Assembly (NCBI GenBank): GCA_025449725.1
Contig: JANWIU010000013.1
Location: forward strand, 1-7,485
DNA: 7,485 nucleotides
DNA from: Pseudobdellovibrio sp.
GTDB taxonomy: Bacteria; Bdellovibrionota; Bdellovibrionia; Bdellovibrionales; Bdellovibrionaceae
Direction: 5' to 3'
The first letter of the stretch is position 1; the number at the start of each line of letters is the position of its first letter. Below are positions 6,359 through 7,485 of the stretch, in pieces. The position numbers were made by a program, and so were the translations under genes. Under the pieces are notes generated by a model that was not told the DNA's origin, did not search any database, and was given only the letters and a program-made list of their open reading frames with translations.

Positions 6359-6803
6359 ATACAGGTTTGAAATTTTAGCAGCGGCGCTTTTAATTCTTTC
6401 AACAGCGCTGCTTATGTATTTAGGCGCCAGTCACATTTTAGATACAAAATTATATTACAGCCATGAAGAAGCGTTGGCTTACTTCGCTTCCCTTGGCTCC
6501 AGCGGTACAGAGAATTACAAGCTAATCGCACTGGTTGATCTTTTTGTTTATATTCCGGCGTATACCTGGTTGCTACTTCTGTTCGCCAAAAGATTTTTAC
6601 CGGAAAAATACTTAATCTTTGTTTTTATACCGACTGTTTTTGATATTTTAGAAACGTCAGTTATTTATCTTTTTCTCAGTGGATATTTAAAGAGCTTTCC
6701 TGTTTGGACAGGCTACGTGACGGGTGTGAAATGGATTTCCGGATCATTGATCGTTATCGCAATCGGCGCGAACATCTTTAGAAAAAATTCGCGCCTTCAA
6801 TAA
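6327..6803 (+). CDS. Four-helix integral membrane protein of unknown function
   Basis: At 158 residues, this protein shows four hydrophobic segments, at about 15-37, 64-88, 95-121 and 129-151. The stretch between helices 1 and 2 (39-63) is the longest soluble loop. Acidic residues sit in the membrane: D71 in helix 2 and D106-x-x-E109 in helix 3 (FDILET), followed by an aromatic-rich turn. A D..YIPAY pattern with a D..E in the next helix resembles small uncharacterised membrane proteins I have seen in several phyla, but I cannot name the family. The chosen ATG overlaps the upstream gene by 32 bases and has no good ribosome site. TTG at 6342 or 6348 would shorten the overlap and still keep all four helices. 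It is probably co-expressed with the secreted protein upstream. Confidence 0.75.
   Translation: MISHRLFLNSKYRFEILAAALLILSTALLMYLGASHILDTKLYYSHEEALAYFASLGSSGTENYKLIALVDLFVYIPAYTWLLLLFAKRFLPEKYLIFVFIPTVFDILETSVIYLFLSGYLKSFPVWTGYVTGVKWISGSLIVIAIGANIFRKNSRLQ
6765..6795. terminator. Inverted repeat at the convergent gene ends, possible terminator or barrier
   Basis: GGCGCGAA (6765-6772) is perfectly complementary to TTCGCGCC (6788-6795) across a 15-base A-rich loop. It lies in the last twelve codons of the membrane protein gene, just before the convergent end of the aminopeptidase. No clean T-run follows on either strand; rightward the sequence is TTCAATAATTACTTTT. It is therefore an imperfect terminator candidate. 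Only 13 bases separate the two stop codons (6803 and 6817), leaving little room for any other terminator. Confidence 0.4.
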
Positions 6804-6816
6804 TTACTTTTAAGAA

Positions 6817-7485
6817 TTAAGCGTACTGTTTTGCAATTTCAACAAATGTGCGAACCATGACTCCTGTAGCACCTTTTGGTGAACAGTAGCTTAAACGGTT
6901 ACCGCAAGCCCAAGCTGTGCCGGCAACATCAAAGTGAGCCCATGGAATGTCAGCATCAACAAATTGTTCTAAGAACGCTGCAGCTGTTGCTGAACCCGCA
7001 CCGCCTGCACTTGAAATATTTGAAAGATCCGCAAACGTACCTTTCATATCTTTAGCATGAGCATCTGTCAGTGGCATGTTCCATACTAATTCACCGGAAA
7101 CGCCGCCTGCCTTTTCGATTTTTGATTTCAAACCACCGTTACGAGTGAAGTAACCGGTGTGGACATTACCCAAGGCTACAACCATAGCGCCGGTTAATGT
7201 TGCTGCATCAACGATGACAGCCGGTTTTTGTTCAGAAGCGTAAACTAAAGCATCTGACAGAATCAAACGGCCTTCAGCATCCGTATTATTAATTTCAAAA
7301 GTTTTTCCGTTACGTGCTGTGTGCACATCACCCGGTTTAGTGGCGCTGCCGTTAACCAAGTTTTCGGTCGCCGGTACATAAGCGATTGCATTAATTTTAA
7401 GTTTCAATTGAGAAATCGCCAGCATAGTACCGATAACCGCAGCTCCGCCGCACATATCGTACTTCATTTCTTCCATTTTTGCGCC
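6817..7485 (-). CDS. pepA: Leucyl aminopeptidase (M17 family), C-terminal part, 5' end beyond the window
   Basis: This is a cytosolic, two-metal aminopeptidase that removes N-terminal residues from peptides; family members are usually hexamers. The frame stays open to the right edge (reading GAKMEEMKYDMCGG), so the internal ATG at 7474-7476 is not the real start. Visible hallmarks are the M17 signature NTDAEGRL (7264-7287), holding an Asp and a Glu metal ligand plus the active-site Arg, and an upstream Asp ligand in KYDMCGG. Also conserved are VPATEN, DAATLTGA, a GSATAAAFLEQFV block and WAHFDVAGTAW. The catalytic lysine and the remaining ligands (usually in GKGITFDSGG) lie outside the window, as does the N-terminal domain. 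The gene converges on the membrane protein gene with 13 bases between stops. Confidence 0.97.
   Translation of the reverse strand, partial: GAKMEEMKYDMCGGAAVIGTMLAISQLKLKINAIAYVPATENLVNGSATKPGDVHTARNGKTFEINNTDAEGRLILSDALVYASEQKPAVIVDAATLTGAMVVALGNVHTGYFTRNGGLKSKIEKAGGVSGELVWNMPLTDAHAKDMKGTFADLSNISSAGGAGSATAAAFLEQFVDADIPWAHFDVAGTAWACGNRLSYCSPKGATGVMVRTFVEIAKQYA

Overview
The window reads as chromosomal DNA from a Gram-negative bacterium with moderate G+C. A Bdellovibrio-like or related 'deltaproteobacterial' lineage is my best guess. The reasons are a lipoprotein with a Lol-type lipobox, a trigger factor, paired ArsA/Get3-like ATPases of the kind seen in myxobacteria and actinobacteria, and a Thiobacillus-ferrooxidans-type glutamate-cysteine ligase. 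That placement is inference. I see no rRNA, tRNA, CRISPR, phage or complete insertion sequence.

Layout. Bases 1-206 hold the possible tail of a gene running rightward (stop at 54-56), two short REP-like imperfect palindromes, and a good intrinsic terminator for the leftward gene. Bases 207-1520 (minus) encode trigger factor, starting at GTG. A 72-bp divergent intergenic region (1521-1592) carries a plausible tig promoter, whose -35 lies inside the first codons of the opposite gene. From 1593 to 5656 (plus) four genes are packed with overlaps or a 23-bp gap: two ArsA/Get3-like ATPases, a TPR-type lipoprotein and GshA. After a 102-bp gap there is a secreted or anchored orphan protein (5759-6358), overlapped by a four-helix membrane protein (6327-6803). 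The window ends with the C-terminal half of a leucyl aminopeptidase (M17) on the minus strand, entering from the right edge and converging on the membrane protein gene.

How the genes may work together. Trigger factor handles nascent chains. Get3-like ATPases are associated with hydrophobic or tail-anchored clients in other organisms. The lipoprotein sits at the envelope, and GshA makes the first intermediate of glutathione. The most striking feature is the ATPase pair. The first protein keeps the signature P-loop lysine but has lost the usual switch I aspartate and altered switch II. The second lacks the signature lysine but keeps both switches. This predicts an obligate, asymmetric heterodimer with one productive site. 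No arsenic pump, metallochaperone or regulator is present, so an arsenic role is unlikely.
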